In this document: piece by piece, positions 15,955 to 24,179 of the stretch
Position numbering within the stretch: the first letter of the stretch is position 1
Layout of the letters: each line of letters opens with the position of its first letter
Source of the DNA: Pandoraea aquatica
Lineage (GTDB): Bacteria; Pseudomonadota; Gammaproteobacteria; Burkholderiales; Burkholderiaceae
Assembly (NCBI RefSeq): GCF_902459565.1
Contig: NZ_CABPSN010000001.1
Span: 930,001-994,000, forward strand
Length of the DNA: 64,000 nucleotides
Reading direction: 5' to 3'
Made by a program: the position numbers and the translations under genes
Notes under the pieces: model-generated
Seen by the model: only the letters and a program-made list of their open reading frames with translations
Told to the model about the DNA's origin: nothing
Databases searched by the model: none

Positions 15955-17242
15955 TGCCGCGTCCTTTCGGTTGCTGTGTCATTGGGTTGCGCAACTGGTC
16001 GGCCACTGGGTCATCGACTCGCGGCAAATCCACCGTCTCACGCACTTCGTTCTGCTTCATCCACGGCGAATGCCCACCAGCACCCAGCGCCTTAGCAAAG
16101 AAATTTGCCTGGTCGTTGAGGGTGCCGCGCATAAGCGCCGCCTCGTTGAACTTGAATACCTGCTTGCCCAGCATTTTTTCCGGCAGGAACAGGCGCTCCG
16201 CCGCTTGCTCCCACGACACGAACCAGGGAGACAAGCCGTATTGAATGAAGAAGATGGCAAGCTGCTCGATGCCGCTGCCCCAACTCGTGTCATCCATCAT
16301 CAGAAGGGGGCGCGGCACGCCATACATCCGCGCCACCTCTTCAATCTGATGATTTCGATTCTCGATTTGTTGTGCCGACACCGCCGTCGCGGTGAACTGC
16401 TTCGCCTTTCCGCCCTCTTCGAGCAGCATCCAGCTACCGGCTTTGTCAGATCCCGAGTGGTTCTCTGCGATCGACTCTTTCAGGCGCTTGTACGCACCGT
16501 CCGAAAGTTCTTTCTCGTATTCGATAGCGCCGCCCGCCATTACCCCAGTGCGAAACGTGCGGGACGCAGCACGCTCAGCCTGCTCTGCAAGTTCGAGCGC
16601 CTCCCTCGCCAACCGTGGCCGGGAAAGCCCGTTTACGCCATCCAGTGACAAGTCTCGGAGATGAAAAACTTCCCGCGCGGGCAGCGTGATCAGATCTCCC
16701 GCAGGCGTCGTGTAGTCGTAGACCATTTGCCACGTCTCCGTCAGACGCGGTTTCGTAGAACCGCGATCCATCGGGATCAAGCGGATGGGACGACTTCCGG
16801 ACCAGATCACACGGGCATAGGACTGGCCGTCAAGCAACGCGCGCAACTGCAAAAGGCTCTTGAACTCGATCGGCGTTTGCCAATCGTTCGGTCGATACTT
16901 CAGCAGGCGGTGAGCCGGGTTGTCCGTCTGCGTCCGCTTCGTGTCATCGTTCGCGATCAAATTGAGCGGCAGCATGCCAATCGACTGCGAGATCAACGTC
17001 ACGCATCGAAGCACCGCCATGTTTCGCAGCGCCTTTGCCTCACGCCCCGCGACTCCACCGTTCAACTCGCCATTACGGATGTATTCGAGAAGGTTCGGAT
17101 CGTCGAGGCCGTCGAAGACCTGCCCAGGCGGGGACTCCGCTCTCGGTGCTACCGACGACGACGGACGTTCAAGCGTCGGTTCCGCGAGGCGAGCGGGGGC
17201 CTCCGGAGGCTTCTCACCCCGGACGAAATCAAACCAACCCAT
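15932..17242 (-). CDS. Phage portal protein (HK97 family)
   Basis: 436 residues. Motifs include ALRNMAVLRCVTLISQSIGMLP, HRLLKYRPNDWQTPIEFK and IEEVARMYGVPRPLLMMDD, all typical of HK97-type portals. It forms the dodecameric DNA channel and docks the terminase. Overlap with the protease gene indicates a single transcript. Confidence 0.96.
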   Translation of the reverse strand: MGWFDFVRGEKPPEAPARLAEPTLERPSSSVAPRAESPPGQVFDGLDDPNLLEYIRNGELNGGVAGREAKALRNMAVLRCVTLISQSIGMLPLNLIANDDTKRTQTDNPAHRLLKYRPNDWQTPIEFKSLLQLRALLDGQSYARVIWSGSRPIRLIPMDRGSTKPRLTETWQMVYDYTTPAGDLITLPAREVFHLRDLSLDGVNGLSRPRLAREALELAEQAERAASRTFRTGVMAGGAIEYEKELSDGAYKRLKESIAENHSGSDKAGSWMLLEEGGKAKQFTATAVSAQQIENRNHQIEEVARMYGVPRPLLMMDDTSWGSGIEQLAIFFIQYGLSPWFVSWEQAAERLFLPEKMLGKQVFKFNEAALMRGTLNDQANFFAKALGAGGHSPWMKQNEVRETVDLPRVDDPVADQLRNPMTQQPKGRGNEPPQTA

Positions 17243-17249
17243 TCACACC

Positions 17250-18965
17250 TCAGAGGAATCGGATGCCGCGCGACTCGTACACCGACGGCCCTTGAGCCGG
17301 CGGGTTGAGCGCCATCAGCGATACCGCATCGAAAATTGCCATCAGCGGGTCAATCTTTCCCGTCCCGCTGGCTTGTTTGGTGATATTCACTGCGTTGCCG
17401 ACGGGTACGATGCGGGCGTTGCCAACAGCCCACGCCATCAAACGCTGACCGCCGTGCATCAACGTGCCATCTACACGTATGCCGTTTTCATCGACCTTTC
17501 GCCCGCCCGCAGCCGCTAGTCGCCGTTCAGTGGTCTTGATCGCACCCGATAGCTTCCAGCCCTGCGAAATGCCGATGACTTTGTCCTCGGGCACCTTGGC
17601 TTCTGCCAAGGCGTCGAGCACGCCGCCGATGCCGGCCGGATCCGCGCCCACCTTGTCGAGCAGACCTGCCCGTTCAATCTCTGCGACGATGTTCGCGACA
17701 TCGGCAACGTCGTCTCCGATTTGCTCGACGACGGTAAGATCGCCTTCCTTCTCGAAGTCGCGCAAGGCAGGTGCAATCTCCTGCCGTCGCTCGAACACTG
17801 ACGGATGCGCCCACGCATGCGTCCAGACGATCCAATTCCGAGAACCTTTCTGCCGACCTAGCACGGCGAGGCCCAACAGATCGTCTAAGCCGCCGCCATC
17901 AATGCCGACGTCGACGACCTCACACATCTCAAGCAAATCCTGCAACGTCAGCCCCGGCACAAGCGCCGATGCTTCCCAGAAGTCCACTCCCGCCCATCGA
18001 TCGGTGCGCAAATTCATACCGATCTCGACGTTCAAGTGCTTCGCGATGAACACATTGAACGACCCATCGGTCAGCCTGCGATTCTTGACGAGCTGGTCGC
18101 TCAGCCACTCGGCGCTCACCGACCGCCCAAGGTTCGGATTGGCGATGTAGTAGTTGGCCGGATCGAGATAGGCTTTCGACTTCACCATTGCCGGAGGGAA
18201 CTCGTACAAGACGCCCAACGACTTCGGGTCGACGATCACGCCGTCCCTAACATCTCGGAAGTAGCGCAGCTTCTCAAGAAACACGCCAGCCGGCGGCTCA
18301 TCGCTTTGCGTAGTCAGGTAGATAACCCACCCTTCGTCTCGCGAAATCTGTCCGCCTGTCGCTTCCATGAACATCGCTTCCGCGTCCTTCCGCGAGCCGA
18401 ACAGCCAATGTTCATCGATCAGGATCCGGCCTGACTTCTTGCCGGACACCGTATCGGTGTCAGCTGCCACGACTTTCAGCGACGCCCGACTCACGCGATG
18501 CGTGATAGTCCGAATGTGGTCCTGAATGTGGAAAAGCGCTGCAAGCTCTTCGTCCGCGCGGATCATGCCGGCTGCTGGTTTGAAACTGTTGTCGGCGACT
18601 TCCTTTGTCGGGGCAAGGATCAGATGCTCCTCTTCCTCACGCCAGCAAAGAATGACGGCGGTGAGCATGATCCCCGCCGCAATAGTCGACTTCGTATTCT
18701 TCTTGCTGATAAGGAGATAGAACTCCCGAATCAGTTGCTTCCCGCTCTCTTCGTCATACGCACCGAAGATCGCTGCGACAAAGTCAAAGACCCACTGTTC
18801 GCTGCATTCGCCGAACGTCGGCTTACCAGGCAGGTCGGTGACGCGTAGCTCTTTGAAAATCGCCAAGGCCTGTTCGGCCTGATCGGGGAAGATCGGCGGG
18901 GGAATGATCGAATCGCCACGCACCAAACGATCGCCCCAATCGGGGCACGCGGTCGTCCACGCCAT
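17250..18965 (-). CDS. Terminase large subunit
   Basis: About 571 residues from the ATG at 18965 (a TTG overlapping the small-subunit stop lies two codons upstream). The ATPase domain shows a Walker A-like SKKNTKST and a Walker B segment SGRILIDEHW. The C-terminal nuclease domain includes VDVGIDGGGLDDLLGLAVLG with acidic metal ligands. It is the packaging motor and nuclease, most like HK97-type (cos) enzymes. Confidence 0.95.
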   Translation of the reverse strand: MAWTTACPDWGDRLVRGDSIIPPPIFPDQAEQALAIFKELRVTDLPGKPTFGECSEQWVFDFVAAIFGAYDEESGKQLIREFYLLISKKNTKSTIAAGIMLTAVILCWREEEEHLILAPTKEVADNSFKPAAGMIRADEELAALFHIQDHIRTITHRVSRASLKVVAADTDTVSGKKSGRILIDEHWLFGSRKDAEAMFMEATGGQISRDEGWVIYLTTQSDEPPAGVFLEKLRYFRDVRDGVIVDPKSLGVLYEFPPAMVKSKAYLDPANYYIANPNLGRSVSAEWLSDQLVKNRRLTDGSFNVFIAKHLNVEIGMNLRTDRWAGVDFWEASALVPGLTLQDLLEMCEVVDVGIDGGGLDDLLGLAVLGRQKGSRNWIVWTHAWAHPSVFERRQEIAPALRDFEKEGDLTVVEQIGDDVADVANIVAEIERAGLLDKVGADPAGIGGVLDALAEAKVPEDKVIGISQGWKLSGAIKTTERRLAAAGGRKVDENGIRVDGTLMHGGQRLMAWAVGNARIVPVGNAVNITKQASGTGKIDPLMAIFDAVSLMALNPPAQGPSVYESRGIRFL

Positions 18966-18967
18966 CG

Positions 18968-19480
18968 TCAAACCTTCTTACCGCCGGATGCGGCGAGGCG
19001 CGGAGGCGCAGCCCGACCGAATCGGCCAGCGACGTTCTTCGCGGCCTCTTCGCGCTGTTCTTTCTTGCCGCCCTCGCCCCGCTTCTGATGTGTGAACGGC
19101 ATCAACGCCTTCGCTGCATCGATCTGAAGCTTGCGCTCCGTAAGCGGATCGTTCATTGCGGCCAGCAGAAAGTCTTTCGGGTCCGAGTACATGACCACCT
19201 TGGCGAGGTCGAATCCAGCGGCGACCGCCGCGCGCTTGACGGCTTCCGCGTCAGGCGGCACCACTTCGTTCGCTTGCGGCTTCGCTGCCGCTCGCTTCTT
19301 CGACACACCTTTTTTCTGGTGTTGGGCTAGGTAGGCGGCGACATCCTTGTCTTTAACAAGTCGCGACCCCGCCGCCGACGCGGTGGCCGGACTGTACCCA
19401 GCCGCGATTGCCGCGTCTTTATTGGACTTTCCGGCCAAAACAGCATCGGCAAACAGCCGCTTTTTGCTGTTAAAGGCCAT
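18968..19480 (-). CDS. Terminase small subunit
   Basis: 170 residues from the ATG at 19480 (an in-frame start five codons upstream is possible). The N-terminal helix-turn-helix KKRLFADAVLAGKSNKDAAIAAGYSP is typical for Terminase_2-type small subunits that recognise phage DNA. The basic, Ala-rich C-terminus likely binds the large subunit. The 90 bases upstream (19481-19570), between this gene and the HNH gene, are non-coding and a reasonable place to look for cos. Confidence 0.9.
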   Translation of the reverse strand: MAFNSKKRLFADAVLAGKSNKDAAIAAGYSPATASAAGSRLVKDKDVAAYLAQHQKKGVSKKRAAAKPQANEVVPPDAEAVKRAAVAAGFDLAKVVMYSDPKDFLLAAMNDPLTERKLQIDAAKALMPFTHQKRGEGGKKEQREEAAKNVAGRFGRAAPPRLAASGGKKV

Positions 19481-19570
19481 TAACAAAAACTCCAAAAGGG
19501 GAAATTTTCTGCGCGTGCGGGAACGTGCGGTCTAGGGGATTTGCTCGATCAGACTTTTGACCGCCCCTCC

Positions 19571-19957
19571 CTATCGCTGACGTTCGGTGCGCTGCTTCTC
19601 GCTATCGTGATGCGGCTTGCAGAGCGTCTGCACGTTCGCGGGATCGAGCCGCAATCGATCATCCCCGCGATGGGCAATGATGTGATCGCCGATCGTCCCA
19701 AGCGGCTCAGCTATCCCGCGCTCTGCGCATGCGATGACAACTTCGGCCGGCGACAAGCCGGACATGCCAAGATCGCGCAAGCAGAACACGCAATGTGGGT
19801 GCTCGGCGAGGTGCTGCGCGCGTATCCGCTGCCAGTCAGCACCGTAGCCGCGCGCCGCGCTAGCTTGCTTTCCGGTTCGCCAAGACGGGGACTCAACGAC
19901 CTGAGTGCGCGCTTTCAGTGGCGCAAGTCGTGATCGGAGTGTAGTCAGTCTAGGCAT
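19571..19957 (-). CDS. HNH endonuclease (packaging-associated)
   Basis: 128 residues. Motifs: a Cys pair CVFC, the HNH core IGDHIIAHRGDD, NVQTLCKPHHDSEK. Immediately upstream of the terminase genes; HNH proteins in this place are known to be required for cos cleavage with HK97-type terminases. First gene of the late operon as seen here. Confidence 0.93.
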   Translation of the reverse strand: MPRLTTLRSRLAPLKARTQVVESPSWRTGKQASAARGYGADWQRIRAQHLAEHPHCVFCLRDLGMSGLSPAEVVIACAERGIAEPLGTIGDHIIAHRGDDRLRLDPANVQTLCKPHHDSEKQRTERQR

Positions 19958-20031
19958 GAGAGAAAGCGCCCGCGACCGCCGAAGCGGTGCGGGCTAACGC
20001 CGTATGGCGAGGAGGAGACACGCACGAGAAA

Positions 20032-20064
20032 TGGAAAAGCCCGCGAGGTTTTCACCGTCGCGGG
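20032..20064 (-). terminator. Intrinsic terminator upstream of late operon
   Basis: Minus strand: AGCCCGCGA / TCGCGGGCT stem with an 11-base loop followed by TTTTCC. It lies between the early operon (ending at 20682) and the HNH gene, about 75 bases before its start, where a Q-type antiterminator would be expected to act. Confidence 0.7.
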
Positions 20065-20116
20065 CTCTGGAGGCAATGATTCAGCCTTTCCGAAATGATA
20101 CGATTTCGTCCGGTTT

Positions 20117-20151
20117 TGTGCAGAACTATTATGTGCAGATTTTCTTGCACA
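20117..20151. promoter_or_regulatory. TGTGCA repeats, candidate operator
   Basis: TGTGCA occurs at 20117 and 20132, and its complement TGCACA at 20146; the last two form TGTGCA-N8-TGCACA. A TATTAT (20128-20133) on the plus strand and CATAAT on the minus strand overlap them. The site is between two divergent genes (20228 plus, 19957 minus). Regulator unknown. Confidence 0.4.
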
Positions 20152-20227
20152 GCGCAGCGCAGAAAGATCGAAAACTAAACGCGATTACGCGCGCGCAACT
20201 CACGCCTCATCACAATACGGGGATTTC

Positions 20228-20689
20228 ATGTTTCCTAGAATCTTTGCCCTTTTCAATCGCGACTCAAGGCTCTTCAGAATCATCGTAAATCTACTGTTCT
20301 GGGGTGCCTTTGGAGCCGTAGCGATCGCCTATTACACCTACGATACGCCCAGTGCCTGGAACAAGCCGGTTCCGGCAAAGGTAATGGGCGGCTACGTAGA
20401 TCTGAAGCTGATTACGTTTCAGGTATTCGGCGGCCTCCTGCTTCTCGCCTTTCTCGCGCTTCTCATTGTGAAAACCAGAGGCACGACGGAAGTATCTCGG
20501 GCGATTCACTTGACCCGTCGAATCGCTGACGAAGTCGCATCGGTTATCGTCAACCTAGCCTCGTTGTGCCTCGTTACTGGATGGATCGTCGGGGACGCCA
20601 GCAACATGCTCGCTTCGGTACCGCTCTATCTTGTCGGTGCGTGGTTAATGGACCACCCCCACCACGCCAAGCCCGCTCCCATTACGTAA
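20228..20689 (+). CDS. Four-helix membrane protein (cargo gene)
   Basis: 153 residues with four hydrophobic segments (about 16-40, 60-83, 105-125, 128-142), no signal peptide or known motif. It is on the plus strand between early and late leftward operons, so it has its own promoter and is likely expressed in the lysogen. GGGG precedes the ATG. Possible superinfection exclusion protein, by position only. Its end overlaps the next gene by 8 bases, convergently. Confidence 0.72.
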   Translation: MFPRIFALFNRDSRLFRIIVNLLFWGAFGAVAIAYYTYDTPSAWNKPVPAKVMGGYVDLKLITFQVFGGLLLLAFLALLIVKTRGTTEVSRAIHLTRRIADEVASVIVNLASLCLVTGWIVGDASNMLASVPLYLVGAWLMDHPHHAKPAPIT

Positions 20690-21071
20690 TGGACATCGTA
20701 GGGCCGGAATGCGCCCGCTCAATCACCAAGGCCAGCCTTAGCGCCTTGCGCGAGAACCTTTGGACACGATCATAAAACGTCCGCGTGCTGACACCCATTG
20801 CTGCGGCCAGTACTTTCACAGGCCGGAACCCGTGCACGTGGTAGAGCGTGAAGCAGATGCCGCATTCGGGCAACTCGTCGGAGAGCGCATGCACAGCCAT
20901 ATTGAAGTACGCCATCTCAGCGCTCATCGGCGCGTCAGGAATCTCCGACGCAAACTTTCGTGGTTGCAGACGAGCCAAGATTCCAACCGGCACGGGAGGC
21001 GCAAGCAGCCTGCGAGTCCTGCACCAGACTCCGTACTCCAGGCAAAAGCTCGACAAATCTTGATCAGTCAT
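20682..21071 (-). CDS. Putative late gene regulator (Q position, HTH protein)
   Basis: 129 residues from the ATG at 21071, which overlaps the upstream stop by 8 bases; the longer frame is less likely. The C-terminus VKVLAAAMGVSTRTFYDRVQRFSRKALRLALVIERA is a helix-turn-helix resembling sigma region 4. As last gene of the early operon, facing a terminator and then the late operon, it holds the Q position. The function is inferred from position and fold. Confidence 0.68.
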   Translation of the reverse strand: MTDQDLSSFCLEYGVWCRTRRLLAPPVPVGILARLQPRKFASEIPDAPMSAEMAYFNMAVHALSDELPECGICFTLYHVHGFRPVKVLAAAMGVSTRTFYDRVQRFSRKALRLALVIERAHSGPTMSIT

Positions 21072-21492
21072 TCCCTTCAGTCTCCCATCCAAGCAGTCGG
21101 GCGCGGTATGGTGCCCATCGATCATATGCAGCATTGAAGAGTCCTCGCTTCTCGTCTCGTGTCAATTTGTTGCCCTGGTCGTACTCGGCGTGGCACGTGA
21201 AGCATGCCGGCACCGTCAATCTGTCTGGGGTCTTCAGCCCCATTCCCTTACCTTCGTTGCGATGTGCAGGCACAGTCGTCTGCCAATCACCGCAGCACAC
21301 ACCATCGATACGCAGGTAGCACGGCTGGCCCGCGCATGCCGAGAGTGACGTCTTGCAGTGCCCTGCTCGCTTCTTCCGGGCCTTTCGTTTGAACGTCGTT
21401 CCTTTGAGCACGGCGGTACCGCTAAACGGGTTGAGCGTTGACGACGCCTTGCGTTTGAAGCCTGAGCGTTTCATCGGCGTCTTGCGCTGCAT
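21064..21492 (-). CDS. DUF1364 (YbcO-like) putative nuclease
   Basis: 142 residues from the ATG at 21492. The C-terminal part CYLRIDGVCCGDWQTTVPAH followed by PDRLTVPACFTCHAEYDQG is the DUF1364/YbcO signature with Cys and His pairs that likely bind zinc in an HNH-like fold. The basic N-terminus (MKRSGFKRKA) is a common extension. Such genes lie in lambdoid nin-like regions; possible recombination nuclease. Confidence 0.82.
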   Translation of the reverse strand: MQRKTPMKRSGFKRKASSTLNPFSGTAVLKGTTFKRKARKKRAGHCKTSLSACAGQPCYLRIDGVCCGDWQTTVPAHRNEGKGMGLKTPDRLTVPACFTCHAEYDQGNKLTRDEKRGLFNAAYDRWAPYRARLLGWETEGND

Positions 21493-21496
21493 GGCC

Positions 21497-21865
21497 TCAC
21501 ACCGCCTCTCGCGCCTTCGCTTCGCCCTTGAGGGCCGCATAGGCGATGCAGTCCTCAGCGCTGTCGGCGTGATATCCCGGACGCTGAAACAGGCGAACGT
21601 CCTTGAGCACCTGCAAGAGCAACCAACCCTCCGGCTCGGTCAGGTTGCGGCCTGTGATCGCATTGAATGCCTCGACGGCTTTGCGCATGCTGCGCTCACC
21701 TTCCGGCTTGTCGTACTGGGCCGCGCGGGCTTCCATGTGGGACTTCGCCGCAATCAGTAAGCCCGGTGCACTTACAGTCGGTTTCGCCACATTGGCAAGC
21801 GGGACAACGCCTTGCCAGCATTCGGCGCACATGGTGAACTCATCGCAACCGCATGCTTTGCTCAT
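21497..21865 (-). CDS. DUF6378-like phage protein
   Basis: 122 residues from the ATG at 21865 (ATGA overlap with the upstream gene). N-terminal Cys-rich segment CGCDEFTMCAECW, then a helical domain with AVEAFNAITGRNLTEPEGW and LKDVRLFQRPGYHADSAEDC, as in DUF6378 proteins of nin-like regions. Function unknown. Confidence 0.75.
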   Translation of the reverse strand: MSKACGCDEFTMCAECWQGVVPLANVAKPTVSAPGLLIAAKSHMEARAAQYDKPEGERSMRKAVEAFNAITGRNLTEPEGWLLLQVLKDVRLFQRPGYHADSAEDCIAYAALKGEAKAREAV

Positions 21866-22212
21866 CGCAGTTCCTCGCAAAGTCGTTGGTGCGAAAGCGC
21901 ATACGAGTCATACGCCCTGAGGCGCTTCCATTTCGGTCTGTAGGCGGCCCCGGCGATCGAGAGCCTCGGCGCCTGGGAGACGAATTGCGGAGCCTCGACA
22001 GTCGAGACGGCACCGATCAATGTCTTCGGGCTGGTGAGCGCAAGGCTGAACTCATCTGCGCGAAGGCCGCTTCGCTTGACCAGCAGACCTTCGGCCACAA
22101 GCTCATCGATCAACCTCATCACCAAACGCTTCGAGCCGTCGCTCAGATCGACAATAGCGGGCCGCGTGTACCACTCGCCCTTGTCCATACAATCCAGAAT
22201 CACGTTCTTCAT
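21862..22212 (-). CDS. Small winged-helix-like phage protein
   Basis: 116 residues. The N-terminal half, ILDCMDKGEWYTRPAIVDLS through RLIDELVAEGLLVKR, reads like a winged helix; the C-terminus is basic (RPKWKRLRAYDSYALSHQR). Overlaps both neighbours by four bases (ATGA), so part of the early operon. Function unknown; DNA-binding role inferred. Confidence 0.65.
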   Translation of the reverse strand: MKNVILDCMDKGEWYTRPAIVDLSDGSKRLVMRLIDELVAEGLLVKRSGLRADEFSLALTSPKTLIGAVSTVEAPQFVSQAPRLSIAGAAYRPKWKRLRAYDSYALSHQRLCEELR

Positions 22213-22691
22213 TTGATCTCCGTAATCGTCAGCCCCTGCAACGCCATCAGGTGCCGCTTCAGTCGATACATCTGGGTCAGAAATCCCTTCACGTCCTCGA
22301 TGACGGTCACTCCGTCACGCTGGTACACGAAGTCCGCTACGTAGTGGCGCGCAGGGCGCTTGCGGCCATCAATCACCACTGAGGCAGCGATCTCAAAGCT
22401 CACCTGTCGAAGCAGCCCAGAAATCAGGCCCGCATTCTCTTCCGCCGTGAGCACCAGCCAGCGATGCATTTCCTTCTCGCTGTCGAATTTCTCGCCGCCC
22501 AGCTCGCACGGCTTGTTACCGTACTTCGATCGCTTCGCTGCAACCATGCCGAGAATCGGCTGCGTCAGCGGTGCGGGCGCAGGCGACGCCAACTCGACGA
22601 CCGTGGAGCCGATCTGTTCGCGAATTCGCGCTGTACCGACACGCCCATTGCTAATTGCGCTTTCCGGAAACGCGAGCCCCTTGCGCGCCAT
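22209..22691 (-). CDS. DUF1064 family nuclease-like protein
   Basis: 160 residues from the ATG at 22691; an upstream Arg-rich extension overlaps the previous gene and is not expected. The core KRSKYGNKPCELGGEKFDSEKEMHRW and YVADFVYQRDGVTVIEDVKG (PD-(D/E)XK-like D...E.K) is the DUF1064 pattern, related to restriction endonuclease folds and Holliday-junction type nucleases. It may act in phage recombination or DNA processing. Confidence 0.85.
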   Translation of the reverse strand: MARKGLAFPESAISNGRVGTARIREQIGSTVVELASPAPAPLTQPILGMVAAKRSKYGNKPCELGGEKFDSEKEMHRWLVLTAEENAGLISGLLRQVSFEIAASVVIDGRKRPARHYVADFVYQRDGVTVIEDVKGFLTQMYRLKRHLMALQGLTITEIK

Positions 22692-22701
22692 ATCGCTCTC
22701 T

Positions 22702-23202
22702 TCAGGCCGCGTCAGCCAGCAGCTTCTGCAACTGCTTGAACTTCGCCGCCTCGCCCGCCGTCTTCTCGATGCCCTCTTCAATTGACAGCGCCGCCGTTTC
22801 AATTTCCGATGCGATGGCCTTGGTCTCGGCCTCGACGTGCTTGTGCAGCGCCGCCAGGCGCTTCGTGATGGCCGACAGAAGATCGATCGGCGATTTCGGT
22901 TCGTTCGTCACCACTACTTTCTCCTTCGTTTGAATAGCAACCGTCTTGTCTGCGGTGGCGGTCGGCTTAACCTGCACGCGGCGGTAGTGCCCCGTCTTCA
23001 CCTCCTGCACCAGACCGACATCGCGCAGCGCCGCCAAGCAGCCCTGCAAGATGCGCATATCGATGCTCGCGCGCGTCGTGCGGATCAGCGCCGAGCCGAT
23101 CTGCCCCAACGTCCAGCATTCCTGAATCGGCACGGCCTCGAACACCTTCTGTGCAATAGCTGACTGGCCGCGCAACTTACTTTCAAATCGACTCGGGGTC
23201 AT
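22702..23202 (-). CDS. Early phage protein: winged helix plus coiled coil
   Basis: 166 residues. Residues 15-75 (VFEAVPIQECWTLGQIGSAL to LVQEVKTGHYRRVQ) suggest a winged-helix fold; residues 110-166 form a probable coiled coil rich in Ala, Glu, Lys. Sits between the DUF1064 gene and replication genes. Unknown function. Confidence 0.65.
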   Translation of the reverse strand: MTPSRFESKLRGQSAIAQKVFEAVPIQECWTLGQIGSALIRTTRASIDMRILQGCLAALRDVGLVQEVKTGHYRRVQVKPTATADKTVAIQTKEKVVVTNEPKSPIDLLSAITKRLAALHKHVEAETKAIASEIETAALSIEEGIEKTAGEAAKFKQLQKLLADAA

Positions 23203-23205
23203 TCG

Positions 23206-23388
23206 TCATTTCCCTTTGCTATGCAGGTAGGCGATGTACGCCCTCAGTTCTTTCTCTTGCCTCTCTGCGACGTCGTCACCAAAGACTTTTCGCACCCTAG
23301 CGATGAAGACCCGTGCCAGATCGCCATTTCCGACCTTCGCAGCGCTCGCCGCTGCTTCGAAGCGCCGCCAGCACTCGGTCGAAGTCAC
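23206..23388 (-). CDS. Small helical early protein
   Basis: 60 residues from the GTG at 23388, which overlaps the stop of the DnaC-like gene (GTGA). The helical sequence (CWRRFEAAASAAKVGNGDLARVFIARVRKVFGDD) has no known motif. The tight coupling supports that it is real and may assist replication. Confidence 0.6.
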   Translation of the reverse strand: MTSTECWRRFEAAASAAKVGNGDLARVFIARVRKVFGDDVAERQEKELRAYIAYLHSKGK

Positions 23389-24179
23389 GCTGCGACCTTG
23401 CCTCGATGACTTTCCCAATCGAACACGACGGCCTCACCGCCGTCCTCCCGAAGCCGGTCAAACACGCGCTCACCCAGAAACGAACGAATCCCCGGCACGC
23501 GACGCCCGTCGACCACCTCGTCATCAACCGTGAGATTCGAGAGAAGGATGGTCTGACGGCGCTTCTCATATCGCTCGTTCAGCACGTCGAACAGGATCAG
23601 CTTTTCGGTTTCAGACCCGAACTGAACGCCGATCTCGTCGAGAATGAGCAGGTCCGGGAACGACAGCGCAGCAACGGCGGCAGACTCCGACTCCGTGCTG
23701 CCACGCGTCCACGTGTCTTTCACCCGCCGTACAGCGCGCATGACCGTCGTGAACAGAACCGTGCGCGGCGCGGACTCCATGATTGCGTGACCGATTGCGA
23801 CGGCAAGGTGCGTCTTCCCCGTTCCAGGCAAGCCGAGAAAGATGGCGCATTGCCCACGGCGATCTGGCTCGCCGAAGTGCGCGGCAAAGTCGCGTGCAAA
23901 TTCGAGCGCGCGGATCTGCCCCGGCGTCGTGGCGACGTAGTTTTCTAGTCGGCGGTCCTTGAAACGATCGGGGATGCCGGTATCGCCCAAGCGGCGCTGC
24001 CAAGCTTCGCGTTCGCCCGTGCGAATGATCGTCTCGCGCTCAAGCTCAATGCGTGCGGCATCCTCATCGGCGCACTTCGGGCAGCCCGTCCACGAGTCCC
24101 CAAAGTAGCAAAGGCGTTCGAAGTCGCCGTGCTTCGGGCAATTTGCGGAAGAGCGGAGAGGTTGTGCGTGGAAGTTCAC
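23385..24179 (-). CDS. DnaC-type helicase loader (AAA+)
   Basis: 264 residues from the GTG at 24179 that overlaps the upstream initiator stop (GTGA). An N-terminal Cys/His set (CPKHGDF, CYFGD, CPKCADE) suggests a zinc finger. The AAA+ domain has Walker A FLGLPGTGKTHLAVAIGHA and Walker B LLILDEIGVQ, and ends with RSFLGERVFDRLR (arginine finger/sensor region). It probably loads host DnaB at the phage origin together with the gene upstream, in the role of lambda P. Confidence 0.92.
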   Translation of the reverse strand: MNFHAQPLRSSANCPKHGDFERLCYFGDSWTGCPKCADEDAARIELERETIIRTGEREAWQRRLGDTGIPDRFKDRRLENYVATTPGQIRALEFARDFAAHFGEPDRRGQCAIFLGLPGTGKTHLAVAIGHAIMESAPRTVLFTTVMRAVRRVKDTWTRGSTESESAAVAALSFPDLLILDEIGVQFGSETEKLILFDVLNERYEKRRQTILLSNLTVDDEVVDGRRVPGIRSFLGERVFDRLREDGGEAVVFDWESHRGKVAA

